DNA of 64,000 nt from Colius striatus (Eukaryota > Chordata > Aves > Coliiformes > Coliidae): assembly GCF_028858725.1 (NCBI RefSeq), contig NC_084790.1:27383031-27447030 (forward strand). Reading direction: 5' to 3'. Below the pieces are notes generated by a model. That model searched no databases, had not been told where the DNA came from, and saw only the letters and a list, made by a program, of their open reading frames with translations. Made by a program: the position numbers and the translations under genes. This document shows, piece by piece, positions 1-10,480 of the stretch; the first letter of the stretch is position 1, and the number at the start of each line of letters is the position of its first letter.

Positions 1-367
1 AAGCTTATTTTCAAGAATATTTAAAATCAGAGCATACATGTATATCAGTAGATTCCCACAAGAAGATGTCTTAAGGCTAGCAATTAGTGCTAGGGTGAGG
101 ATTGTGTAATATATTCCTCGGTACCTTGGAATCTGAGCCCACAAATATTTGTTTTGGGGGGGACCTACTCAGTTATGCCATTATCTTTGCATGTACCGTT
201 ATAGGATCTAGAAGTTGGACTAGGATTTAATTCTGACAGACTGTGCATGTGACATGACATAGTAAACTGGCACTGGCTCTGGGTTGCTTTACCTGGCTTC
301 AAGAGAAGACACGAAGTGACCTTAATGCATGGCAGGATCTAATGCCAACAGCCATAAAAGTAGAGTA
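1..367. other. Intergenic sequence, nothing recognised
   Basis: AT-rich single-copy-looking DNA left of the first LTR. I see no long reading frame, repeat tail or RNA gene. It could hold part of the 3' UTR of the upstream neighbour (FEM1C in human order, from memory), but nothing in the sequence shows that. Confidence 0.5.
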
Positions 368-1476
368 TGTCATGGTTTGACATGACAGCCATTCCTGGTA
401 AGGGGATGGGACTGTAAAGATGGCTCCTGTAAGTTGCTCAAAACTCTTCCCAGCTCTGAACCAGACCTACTGCTGGGGCTAAGTCAATTAGAAGCCTCCA
501 CAACCACTTTTTAAAAAGAAGCAGGGCTGTTCCTGTTTCGTCTTCCTGTAATTTCTTCCTTGTTTCTTATTCTGGCTGGTGGTGATGCAAGGAGTGGGTA
601 GAGAGAAGCAACCATGTGGACTCTAAGGTCGATGAGGAATGTGCTGGAGCAGAGACTCCCCTGCATCCTGTGCAGAGGACTGGTGAAGCTGAGATTTGTT
701 TGCATTTTGCTAAAGACCCCGCATTGGGGCAGTAATTCTCTTCATTAAAGAGCTCATGGCAGTGGTTGTGGCCAGAGGAGGCTGTGTACCATAGGAGGGA
801 TCCAATATTCACAGAAGCTGTAACTGTGGGGAAGAACCCACACCAAAGAAGTTCATTACAGTTATGCCCATAAAAGGCTGTATCCCATGTGAGGGACACT
901 GTGTCATCAGAAGCTGCAATTGTGGGCCAGAACCCACACCAGAGAAGTTCATTAAGGACTGTGTCCTGTGGGAGAGACCCCGTTATTGGAGCAGGGAAAG
1001 AATGCAGAGAGTCTTCCTCTGAGCAGAGAGAAGCGGCAGAGCTCATCTGTGAGAGACTGACCACATTCCCCATTCCCTACCCTCCCCAAGCTGTTGAGGG
1101 GGGAAGAGGTTGAGATACCAGGAGCAGTGAGCTGGGCCTAGGAAGAAAGGAGGGATGGGGGAGGGAGATCTTAAAGTGCTGGTTATAATTTTCTCATCAT
1201 CCTACTCCTTTTTTGCTTTTTGTTCTGTTCTGGTTTTTGTAGGTAGTAGAATAAACTTTCCTATTTTCCTCTGTAAGTCAAGTACTGGAGTCTGTTTTGC
1301 CCAGAACCGTAATTGGCAGCGAGTACTCCCTGCTCTTGTCTCAATCCACAACAACCTTGCTTATCTTTTTCTTCCCATTTTGTTGGGGCCTCTGCCATTC
1401 TAACAAAGGTGGGGGGAATGGAGGGCACTGCTTGAGAGACTCAGTGCTTCATTGCTGACTGGGCAAAACCATGACA
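368..1476 (+). mobile_element. Solo LTR, family A (avian endogenous retrovirus type), copy 1
   Basis: About 1.1 kb bounded by TGTCATGG (368-375) and its inverse CCATGACA (1469-1476), so it has the TG...CA ends of an LTR. The flanks GAGTA (363-367) and AAGTA (1477-1481) look like a 5-bp target duplication with one mismatch. An AATAAA at 1250-1255 lies about 220 bp before the 3' end, as expected for the R region. The centre (about 700-990) holds repeated units in which a motif beginning CCCACACCA recurs at 837 and 933, 96 bp apart. No gag, pol or env sequence follows, so this is a solo LTR. Related copies lie at 20703-21959, 24588-25354 and 60868-61720, all in the opposite orientation. The family name is not assigned. 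Confidence 0.8.
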
Positions 1477-3253
1477 AAGTATTAGAAGGATTGCTTTTGT
1501 TTTGAAGAGTATTGAAATGCTAGGAGGTATATGATGGTGTGTTAATAGATGTCTCCAACACAAAGTCCATGTTAAAGCCATACATCTCCCACCAGTAGAG
1601 TTCTCTGATAGTGAAGGGAAGTTTTCAAATCATCTTACATCAGTATTGTCAGAAAATCAGTATGCTTAATCACATGCTCATTTATCACATGAGTATACCT
1701 GGGTCCTAACAACTTTGAGTGCTCAGTATATTGCTGTGACAGAAAAACAAGAGCTGAGAAACAAATAAGCCCCTAGTCAAAGAAAAAAGGACAATTCCTC
1801 TAATGCACAGCAAAGATCAGACAACTAATAGTACCCTGTCACAAGTGCTCATTATCCCCAGCCCTGCAGAATACAATTGGGATACTAAAGCTTTTCATGT
1901 AGGTGGCGCAACCTAATAGCATAATCTGACTTGTAGGAATGGTCAAAATCCAGATTTGTTTTCTCTAAAAAAACCCCAAAACTAACAAAAATAGCTCTTC
2001 ATAGTTGTCAGAAGAGGAAGGATGGAAGACAGAGAGCTTATCTGTCCTACTGCACTTCTCTAATAAATCAACAAATTGCCATTAAAAAAAAAAAAAGGAT
2101 TAACTTAGCTTGGAAATGCAGAAGATTGTCTGACAAGTCCTGTCAGGGCATATAACAGTTTGTTTAATGTGTGGTTGTGCGGTAAAATAATTTCCAAAGA
2201 GAATGTTGATCTTGAGGGATGTTCTCCATTTTCAGCATGTACCAATCTAGAATACACGACCAAACGGACTATTGTATATGCAGTGGTTTAATACATCAAA
2301 TAGACTCAGATAAATATCTGCAAAGGGTGCCAATTGTATTTTGTTTTGCTTGGGCAGTAACTACCATTTGTTTATTTACAGGGTACTGACAGTAGGCATT
2401 CATCGCTTTACAAACATGCGCCTTTTGACAAGACGAAACCCCCAGCATGCCACAGGTCATTGTGGGTTCCCTATCCTGTGAGTACTGAAGTGCCCACCCA
2501 GACTGATGGCAAGGAGGAGAGTAGCAGGGGTAAAAGTGGCTTTAAGCAATTCTTTGTGCTGCCTCAGCTCTTGGAATTACCCTTCAGAGTGGAGATTAGA
2601 AGTGTTCCAGGAATATTTATGTAGGAAGGGGATGGTTCCTGTGACTAATACCCATGGGAAACACAGAAAAATGTGGAAACCTGTGGACGTTATTATCAGT
2701 GGTGTTACACAGCAGCCTATACCATCACATACCTGTTTGGCAGCTGGCTTTATGAGCGTGCTACTTACACCAGCATTAAACTGCTTGTAATCTCACCTTG
2801 ACCATGTTCCTGCACAGCTAAAACCATCTAATTCTCCTGGGCTGTCTGCTGATGAATTGTCCTTGCAAATCCCCCTGCTAAGAGTCTCATCTGTTTATAT
2901 TAATCTGGAACTCTGCAACGCACTGTGCTACCTATCTTCTCCCAACCCTTCAGAGAGCTCTGCAATGTATGATCAAGCCTCTCACTCTCCTTACACAAGT
3001 CATCTTCCAAAGCATATGTGACAGTCATTTCCTCTCACAGGTGTAATTGGCAGCATCAGTCTTACACACTTCACTACGGGAACAAACTGTTTTTATGGCT
3101 CCCCGCGTTTTCTTATCCATTGCCAGAACCATGGCTTAGCCTGGTAAAAGAGCCTGTTTATGAGGGAAAAGCAAGAATACCTCACTTTCTTTGTTCTGCC
3201 CCACAGTGTTTTTTCGGCCAGACATATTTCTATGGATTATCTAACTAAGGCCT
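1477..3253. other. Intergenic sequence
   Basis: No gene recognised. The one notable point is AATAAA at 2062-2067 followed by a 13-base A tract at 2084-2096, an arrangement like the 3' end of a polyadenylated transcript. No recognisable coding sequence precedes it. The open frames here (for example 2506-2790) are short and lack splice or homology support. Confidence 0.45.
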
Positions 3254-3480
3254 TGTCGTGGTTTTGTCCAGCTGGGAACAAAGAGCCATGAGAGAGCTCG
3301 CTCACTCCTCCCCCTCCCGGCGGAGCAGGGAGGGAAACCAGAGAAAAAGGGGAAAAAACATGCGTAGGCTGAAATAAGAATGGTTTACTAGAACAACAAT
3401 AAGAAGAAACAAGTTCAGGAAAAAACAGTTTTAACAGCTTCAACTTCCTGGAGCTACGCTGGGAACCATAAGACTGGTGT
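3254..3480 (-). mobile_element. LTR fragment of avian endogenous retrovirus type
   Basis: The stretch starts TGTCGTGGTTTTGTCC, the reverse complement of a typical avian LTR 3' end. A GC-rich patch, a purine-rich AGGGAAACCAGAGAAAAAGG-like tract and a run rich in AACAACAATAAGAAG follow in antisense order. The right edge is unclear; I stop near 3480 where the resemblance fades. It is probably a truncated LTR. Confidence 0.5.
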
Positions 3481-3733
3481 CATGCAGGGCCAAAAGGTGT
3501 TGCTACAGGCAGTTTTGTAGTAATAGCATGAAGGCCACCAGATCAGTCTCTGCATACTCATGTAAGTGGTATTCTTTCCTTGCCCTTATGTCTCACCTGT
3601 TTCTGCTTCCACTGAGGCTCTTCTGGCTCTAAGTATTGTTTTAAAATCCAGGAAAATTAAAAACAAGAACAATAGTGTAAAACAAAGAGCTTTAAAATCT
3701 CCTGAGCAATCTGTTACCCCTCATATTGCTAAT

Positions 3734-3784
3734 GAATGCTGCTTTTGGGACCGCAAGAGGTCCCAAAACCTGAAGGCAGCATTC
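3734..3784. repeat. 51-nt imperfect inverted repeat (hairpin)
   Basis: The outer arm GAATGCTGC (3734-3742) pairs with GCAGCATTC (3776-3784). The inner arm TTTTGGGACC (3743-3752) pairs with GGTCCCAAAA (3759-3768) around the six-base loop GCAAGA. Seven unpaired bases (3769-3775) bulge on the right arm. All 19 pairs are Watson-Crick. Its function is unknown; it could be a fragment of a non-autonomous element or a structured RNA. Confidence 0.7.
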
Positions 3785-6700
3785 TGAGCCTGAAAAACTT
3801 GCCCAAAACCTGAACATAAAGCACTGTTAGACACAAGTGGTGTTCATGTCAGCTTGTTCACATGACAGCCTTTCTACTGACTTCACTGGGGCAAATGTTT
3901 GGTCAGGACAGAAACATCACATAGCTTTGAGACTGTATAATGCACAAGGTAACAGGAAAGACCAAGGGAACAGGACAATATGTTGAGGGTCTTCACTGCA
4001 TCCCTTTGTCTAAAACAGTACCAGAATCCTATCTTACACCCAAAAAAATTTACTGCATCTTTTGTCCAAACACTTAGTTGACCAAATAATGTCACAGGTA
4101 TATTCTTGCACAGATACTGTCATGTTTTACAGCAAACTGTTCTGAGGCCAGGTGTGAAATTAGGTAATTTTGTTATATGGTCTGGAAGGTGTTTCTCTTT
4201 GACAAATGTGTGTTGTTCAAAGAATACTTTGTGGATGTGAGTAAAACCTGCCATCCAACTCCTTGTTTTCATTGGAAGAGGAGACCTGCAAAACCCACAA
4301 TGTTTAACTCCATGCTACTGAAATCTGGACAATCTGTGAACCTGGGGTAGCTTTATGGTGGCCGTCAAAACAGCAATTGATGTCACCACTTGAAGTTTAC
4401 TTTTGTACCTGACTTTGGATAATATAACTTTTTCTGTTCTGTAAATGGACTTTTGTTTATGCTTTTTCTTCTTAAATTATGAAGACTCGTTTCCATGTTT
4501 ACCAGCAGTGAATGTGTCTTGCATCTTTTGGCCATATATGCAGCATAATGGATGCAAAAATTGTGACTGAGGTTGACATATCTGTATTCCTGTATTGGTT
4601 GTGCAGTTACAGTCCCAAGTTGCACACACATTCAGATAGCTGCTTAACCATACAGACTTAAGAGTAGCTACAAATAAAAAATGTGGAAATACAACTTTCT
4701 AAAATGTAGCTTTTTCACTCTGATTAAAAATTTCATGCTGGTTACTAACTTAATCACATAACTCTCATAGCTACCACAGTGAACTATGGAGACTAGAACT
4801 GAGAAAAATAAAAGCAACTATAGACATTCAAATCTTTAATGCACCCATTATGAAATCACTGCCAAAACTCTTAAATGCTTCTATTTGTAGCAATGCCAGT
4901 CCACACACTTGTGACAGACCAAGTGATTCTCTTTACTTGTGTATGGCAGTTTTGCTTCCATGCACAAATATCCTCACACTTGCTCATAGCAGAAGTCAGC
5001 TTTGCTAGCCAGCCATTTTCCTCATGCATCTAGGAACCCCTTTCTTTTCTGGAGGGCAAAATTCCATTCATTATGTTGGTAATGTGTTCTCCTTTACTTA
5101 TCTCTGACTTATTTGAGGTTTTTGGAGTGCTGAGTTAGTAGACTCCCAGCCTTTATGTAATGAGGGGGAAAAGGCTCCTGACAGCTCAAAGTAGGCAGAC
5201 AGTCTTTAGTGGAAGACACACAAAAAGCCAATAAAAGGCCATAAAAAAAAAGTTCATGCATTAATAACCAGTTACAGAAAAGTAGCATAGGAGCTAATAA
5301 AATAAAAATTAATGTTGAAAAAGAAGTGGCAGAGACAGCTGCTGAGTAAGGTCTTAGAGCCTCAGCATGACTGATGCTGTCAGTAGTGTGACCTATGCAG
5401 TGTGCCAGTTTCAAACACAAGCAGCTGCTGAGGTTGTTGATTGAATATACAAATGTGTATCAGGGAGAGCATCCAACTTTTTGGTGTGTTGAGGTTTGGC
5501 CAAGCCTGAAATTTTCTGTAATTTTGCCAGAGAACATTTATCTTGCCAGATCTCTGCTTGCCAGATCTAAGAAGGAAGGTATTTTGGAAGACTATGACTT
5601 GAATTCAGGACTATCACTATCACTTTCATCACATTCAGAATTATTTTAAACCTCAAAGGCTTAAGTAATGCATTAGGAAACATTTGTGTTTTACTGGTAC
5701 ACCTACTATCTCTTTATTTCTTTGTTTCAATCATAGCTGTGGGAAACATTTTCCTTTTTTAATAGGAGAGATGGACAAGGAGAAAATTAAAGAATAGTCA
5801 AGAATGGAAGATGACATGAAGATACATGAGCAAACGTTAGGGAATGAAGAAAAAAAAAAGAGTTAAAGAATAGGAGGGGAAAAGGAAGGAATAGAATTAA
5901 TTCAGATCAGATTCAGTTGTCATTTACACAATTAATAATTGGGAGTGAAGAACACTAAAATGACGTTCTCCTGTTCACCTGAGACCCTTGGATTTGTCAC
6001 ATGGATTAGTTCAGGTTTTTAATTTCCCTTTTGGTCTTCCACTTTGCTTTTAATGTGAAATCTAGATTTCAATTAGGGTTCAAATAAAGGTTCCTGTTCT
6101 TGAAAGAGATGGGCTCTGTTTTACAGATGTAAAAGGAAATGGTAGATTAGATGAGCATATATTTCTGTGGATATTAAGAATCTTTTTTTTTTTTTTTTTA
6201 ACTTATTCCTACCACCTATATACTCCCAGAAACATTTACTAAAACCAAGCTACGGACTCCAGGCCTCCCTCAAGATCTTATGCTTTTAGTTTCTTTGGAG
6301 ATGCCTTCTATAGAGAAAGAACCACGAAAGCCAAGCTACCATTCCTTGTCACCATGACATCATGCAAAGTCCCTTCTACCTAAGGCACAGCTTTATGCAA
6401 AAATGAGTTAGAGTGGAATAAGCAGTCATCTGAGGAACAGAAAAAGGACCTTCTAAACTGGCACTGTCTAGCCTTGAGCTCTTCGACTTCTGAGACAAGT
6501 TAGACACTGTCACAAGGTACTGGGGGACACTAACATGGTAGCTGCAGAGCAAGAAATCTTTGTGTATCTAGGCTGTCAGGTTGGCTAGCACTCCTGGTTA
6601 GGTCTCACAGGCACAAGTGATGGGCACTCCCTGTCCTCATCAAACGATGGGGAGCTGATGGCACCAGTATAAGGTCTGATTAGACCACCCTGGAAAGAGT

Positions 6701-6790
6701 GATAGAGAAATCCAAAGAGCTGAATGCAGGCTATGTTACTTATAGATACTAAAAGCTTGCTGTTAGTTTCCAGAAAGAAATACATCAGCT
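3785..6790. other. Intergenic sequence, nothing recognised
   Basis: AT-rich DNA with short open frames of at most about 100 codons on both strands, none with recognisable homology. It includes a T17 run at about 6183-6199 and purine-rich stretches near 5760-5890. No CR1 or LTR ends were noticed. Confidence 0.45.
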
Positions 6791-6985
6791 GTGCCTTTAG
6801 TAGCTATCGGGTGCCTCTCAGGTGACACCTGGTGGAAAAAAGCCGGAGGGAGCGGCGACAGCTGCCCGCCCTCAGCGCAGAACCGCACCGTCCCAGCTCG
6901 CGTCTGCACTCACGCATTCACGGCTGGTGTGGCCGTCATAACCCTCCCTACTCTGCTTATCCCCTCGCCAGCGCAATGTACAGCG
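6791..6985. promoter_or_regulatory. Small isolated CpG-rich patch
   Basis: About 17 CpG dinucleotides fall within roughly 185 bp (about 6800-6985), inside AT-rich, CpG-poor DNA and about 3.4 kb upstream of the CCDC112 start. An open frame of 88 codons (6791-7057, plus strand) spans it, but that is expected in GC-rich DNA and has no recognised homology. It could be a minor promoter, an alternative first exon or a GC-rich repeat relic. Confidence 0.35.
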
Positions 6986-8074
6986 CCCCAGAATAAGCAC
7001 ATATTGTCCATGGACCGTTTCTTTAAATATTCTAACTGGTGTCCTGAGTTGGTTTAATTCTGACCTGTGAGTCCAAGGCTAGACACTGACTCTGGAAATA
7101 AAAAAAACAAAGCAATGCCCATGTTGTTAGTGTCAACAGGGTGCTTTTATAGTCTTGGATAACTCTGTAATCTTATAAATGCTTTCACAAGTGGATAGTT
7201 GTACCCACAAGCTTAAAGGTCTTGACTTCTTCTGATCATTACATTATCTCTCATTTAAACTACTTACAGTTTACTTCTCTAACATTTGCTGTCTTTCCTG
7301 CTTGATACTTTACAACTGCCCTAATGCGTTCTTGTTGAAGACTCAGAGGTAAGGTACCAACTATAAAACAAAAACCCACAAAACACTGTGAAGAGAAGCA
7401 TCTACTTAGGAAAGCCCTTCTTCTGCTGATCTGCATCCAGTGAGTGGGTGTTTATCCCTCCTGTTAAGACTGGCGGTTTCCTCCAGGATCGTATTGATAG
7501 GAATGATGTACTTTACAGAATGGAATTCTCTGTTCAGCAAGGACAAGGAACTGAGTGTCTTCAGAGGCAGTCTCGGGTGATTTGAAGAAGAGGTTCATGC
7601 CAAGGCTCTAGTACCACTGTTTAGGTGAGGATTACAAGGAACCAAGAGCTTCATTGTCTGAACCCGACTACTCTATATCCTTGAGGAGGAACCAAACACT
7701 GACAAGGGAGAAATCTCCTGCCTTAGAAGCCTCAAGGGCCAGACAGTGCCTGATGAGCACCAAGTCCGTAAAAATCTATAGTAACTGGGGAAAAATAAAA
7801 GCGGCAGGGAGAGATCACAACCACCAACTCACAGACCACCTGCCCCATTTATACCCCAAACAGAAAAGAGGAAGTGGACTAGGCATTTATACTCATTACA
7901 TGCCATGTGAAGAGCTCATACTCAATCACTAAACAGAATAACAATATGTATGTATTAGAATACAGAATATGCTAATGTTTTGTGTATAAATACAGCATGG
8001 AAGAACTACTGGGATGTGCTGGCTTTGTGGTTTACCACTTAACACCCACATCTGAGCAAATATGCAAGAAAACT
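6986..8074. other. Intergenic sequence, nothing recognised
   Basis: No gene, repeat end or RNA structure identified. The 92-codon frame at 7654-7932 has no recognisable features. Confidence 0.45.
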
Positions 8075-8236
8075 ACTGCCCAGGCTGCCCAGGGAGGGTG
8101 TGGAGTCTCCTTCCTTGGAGGTCTTCAAGACCTGCCTGGACATGTTCCTATGCAACCTGACCTGCTTCTGCAGGGAGCTTAGAACTAGATGATCTCTAAA
8201 GGTCCCTTCCAATCCTGCCATTCTATGATTCTATGA
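8075..8236 (+). mobile_element. CR1 LINE 3'-end fragment
   Basis: It begins within the conserved CTGCCCAGGCTGCCCAGGGAGG segment, continues through GATGATCTCTAAAGGTCCCTTCC and ends in two ATTCTATGA-type units at 8236. It is 5'-truncated, as most avian CR1 copies are. Confidence 0.92.
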
Positions 8237-10059
8237 AAACATATCTGCTCTGTGTGTGTATATTGGTGCCTCATATACTGGGTAAATAACCCCACTCTTG
8301 CAACAACAGGAATACAGCATCACTATACAGTTATTTTTCTCTTTTTGGCTTGAAAGATTCTAGGAAAATGGCAAATACTGCTGAATCAATTCTGTGACAG
8401 ATGAGGCTTCTTCCCTAAAGATAAGTGTCTGTGATAAATTCTTTGATAGCTGGCATTGCATCCTCCAGGTTAACACAGGTTATTTTTGGTTTTTAAGCTT
8501 TTTTTTTTCTTTCTTTCTGTGTGTACACAGCTCCTGTGAATTTCAACACCGCTTTTTTTTTTTTTCTCAGTGTATTTCCATGCTTCATTTTTCCATGCAA
8601 AATCTTGACAGCTTTTATGAAGCAAAACACATGAAGGTCAGGGATCTGATAACTTCAAACACCAAACCAGGCTGAGTGTGGGAGAGGTCTCTTATGCCCA
8701 ATAGAAGGACAAGACAAAGACAACTTTGAAGCACTGCTGTGGAGAGCATACTTTTACCAGCCATTTCAGGTAGCAATCTGTGAGAACAATCCTTCCTAAT
8801 TTATGCTGATGACTATTTTCAGGTTTTGAAATGTTCTCCTTTACTTGTTAATTCCCATTCAGCAAAGACAAAGAAATCAAATGTTAGCACAGTTGTAAAA
8901 TATAAAGAGGAAAAATGTATCTGGAAAGTACTCTTAAAAAATCAATTAGGCAATAAAATGTCTTCAGCTTAGGACACTTGGTTAGCATCTGTGAGCACTT
9001 TTGTGTTCTGCAGCTGGGAAAACACCAGTTTGTAAAATCTCTTTAGTTAGCACAGCCATGGCATGAATAGATAATTTCTATTCTGCAGAAATGTTAATTG
9101 GCAACTCATTAAAAGTTTGATTGGTATATGTGAGTGAAAAACAAGATCTTGAGATTCCCAAAAATGTACTGAATAATGTGAAACTTCACTTTCTGACAGG
9201 ATAATGAGAATACATACTGGCCTTCCTGAAGGAAGCAATCCCAACATACTCCCAGCATAAACGAAGCCAAGCTAGTAACAGGCACACCCCATGTGTTGAG
9301 GAGGAAAAAAAAAAAAAACACAAGAAAAAGAAAAGTGTTACATCATTTATGTAAGATGGTTATCAGTCATAATCAAATAGCAACTATACATAGCTCTTCC
9401 CAGCCCCTGAGAAATGAGCGGCACGTGCTGCTGCCTTACAGCGAGCACCACTTTCTCCCACACACTTGATGGATCTCCACAGGCAGGATTCCTGAACAGC
9501 CACAGTCTGTCTGTTGTCTGAAAAGCAGATTCATACACCGCAAGCCAGTCGAGACACTGCTTTATTTCATGTCTGCATAGAAATAGGTGCTAGGGGGTAA
9601 TGCTACGAAGTCAGCACACTCCACAGTACATCTGTGCTGTACTTATACAAACTCTTGCCTAATACATATTATTATTCTACTTAGTGAATCCTGCACCTGG
9701 CATACAGATTCAGTAAGCCATCATCTGGCCTCTGGGGGTTCCACCATCATCAGTTTCTGGTCCTAAAGAATACAAACCTCCTTCAGCCACACACAGAAAG
9801 CGACAAGGCCCACCCCATCAAGCTGTTGATAACAGTCTCTCCACCATCGGGAGTGCATTTTTAAAGCAGTTCAGTTAATGATGCATAGACCTTGCTTCAC
9901 TGTTACCTTGGCTTATTATTTAGGAACTTACTAGTGTATCTGTCCTGAGTCAATATATTCCAGGACATCCTTTATGAGAGATGCTTATTTTGTCAGTACA
10001 ATCTTAATATTTGTTCTGAGTACAGAGTATCTATGCATCTATACCCTACGATGTTTTTA
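8237..10059. other. Intergenic sequence upstream of CCDC112
   Basis: No gene found. It contains T-rich runs (8500-8566), a 16-base A tract near 9306-9321 and short open frames without homology. Confidence 0.45.
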
Positions 10060-10480
10060 TGATGACGAGGCCAGCGCTGCCCACTGGTCTGCAGCACTCC
10101 CCTGCCAGGGGACACGACCTTACGATGTTCGGCCTCTAGCCCCAGCTCTTCGAAGCAACTCAGGCGACTCGGACGGTACCGGAGAACAGCCTACAGCACT
10201 TTCCAAGCCGCTGTCTCTACCCCACCTTCTGCGCCCAAGCTCCGCCTTCTTTCCACCAAAGTCCCGCCATTTCGGGAGGCTCACACAGCCGAGGCGCGAG
10301 TTGCCCCTCCCCTCCCCGCGCCCGAGCTGCCGGCAACATGGCTGCTCGGCCGATGGGAGCGGCTGGGCAGCAGCAGGTAATGAGCTCGATGGCGTGCCGG
10401 GCCCCCCCAGAGCGCCGGCCTTTCCTCCCTTCCCGCGGGCTGGGCCGCTGAGGAGTTCCAGCGTTATGCAAGGTGTTAGG
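10060..10480 (+). promoter_or_regulatory. CpG-island promoter of CCDC112
   Basis: A GC- and CpG-rich block encloses the first coding exon and is sharply distinct from its AT-rich flanks. A CCGCCATTT match to the YY1 core lies at 10264-10272, about 70 bp upstream of the start codon. No TATA box is evident. The transcription start is not determined. Confidence 0.65.
10338..10376 (+). CDS. CCDC112: CCDC112 coding exon 1
   Basis: Thirteen codons ending in three CAG glutamines, followed by donor GTAATG at 10377, phase 0. It is shorter than the alanine-rich N terminus recalled for one human isoform. The ATG sits in a good Kozak context. Confidence 0.75.

Noticed and set aside
567-1073. 168-codon minus-strand open frame
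   Set aside because: It lies wholly in the antisense strand of the family-A LTR and owes its length to the internal repeat units.
5109-5420. 103-codon minus-strand frame with a hydrophobic stretch
   Set aside because: The hydrophobic run comes from an A-rich plus strand; no homology or gene context.
1-10060. Possible FEM1C 3' UTR upstream of CCDC112
   Set aside because: Expected from remembered human gene order, but I could not match any stretch to it.
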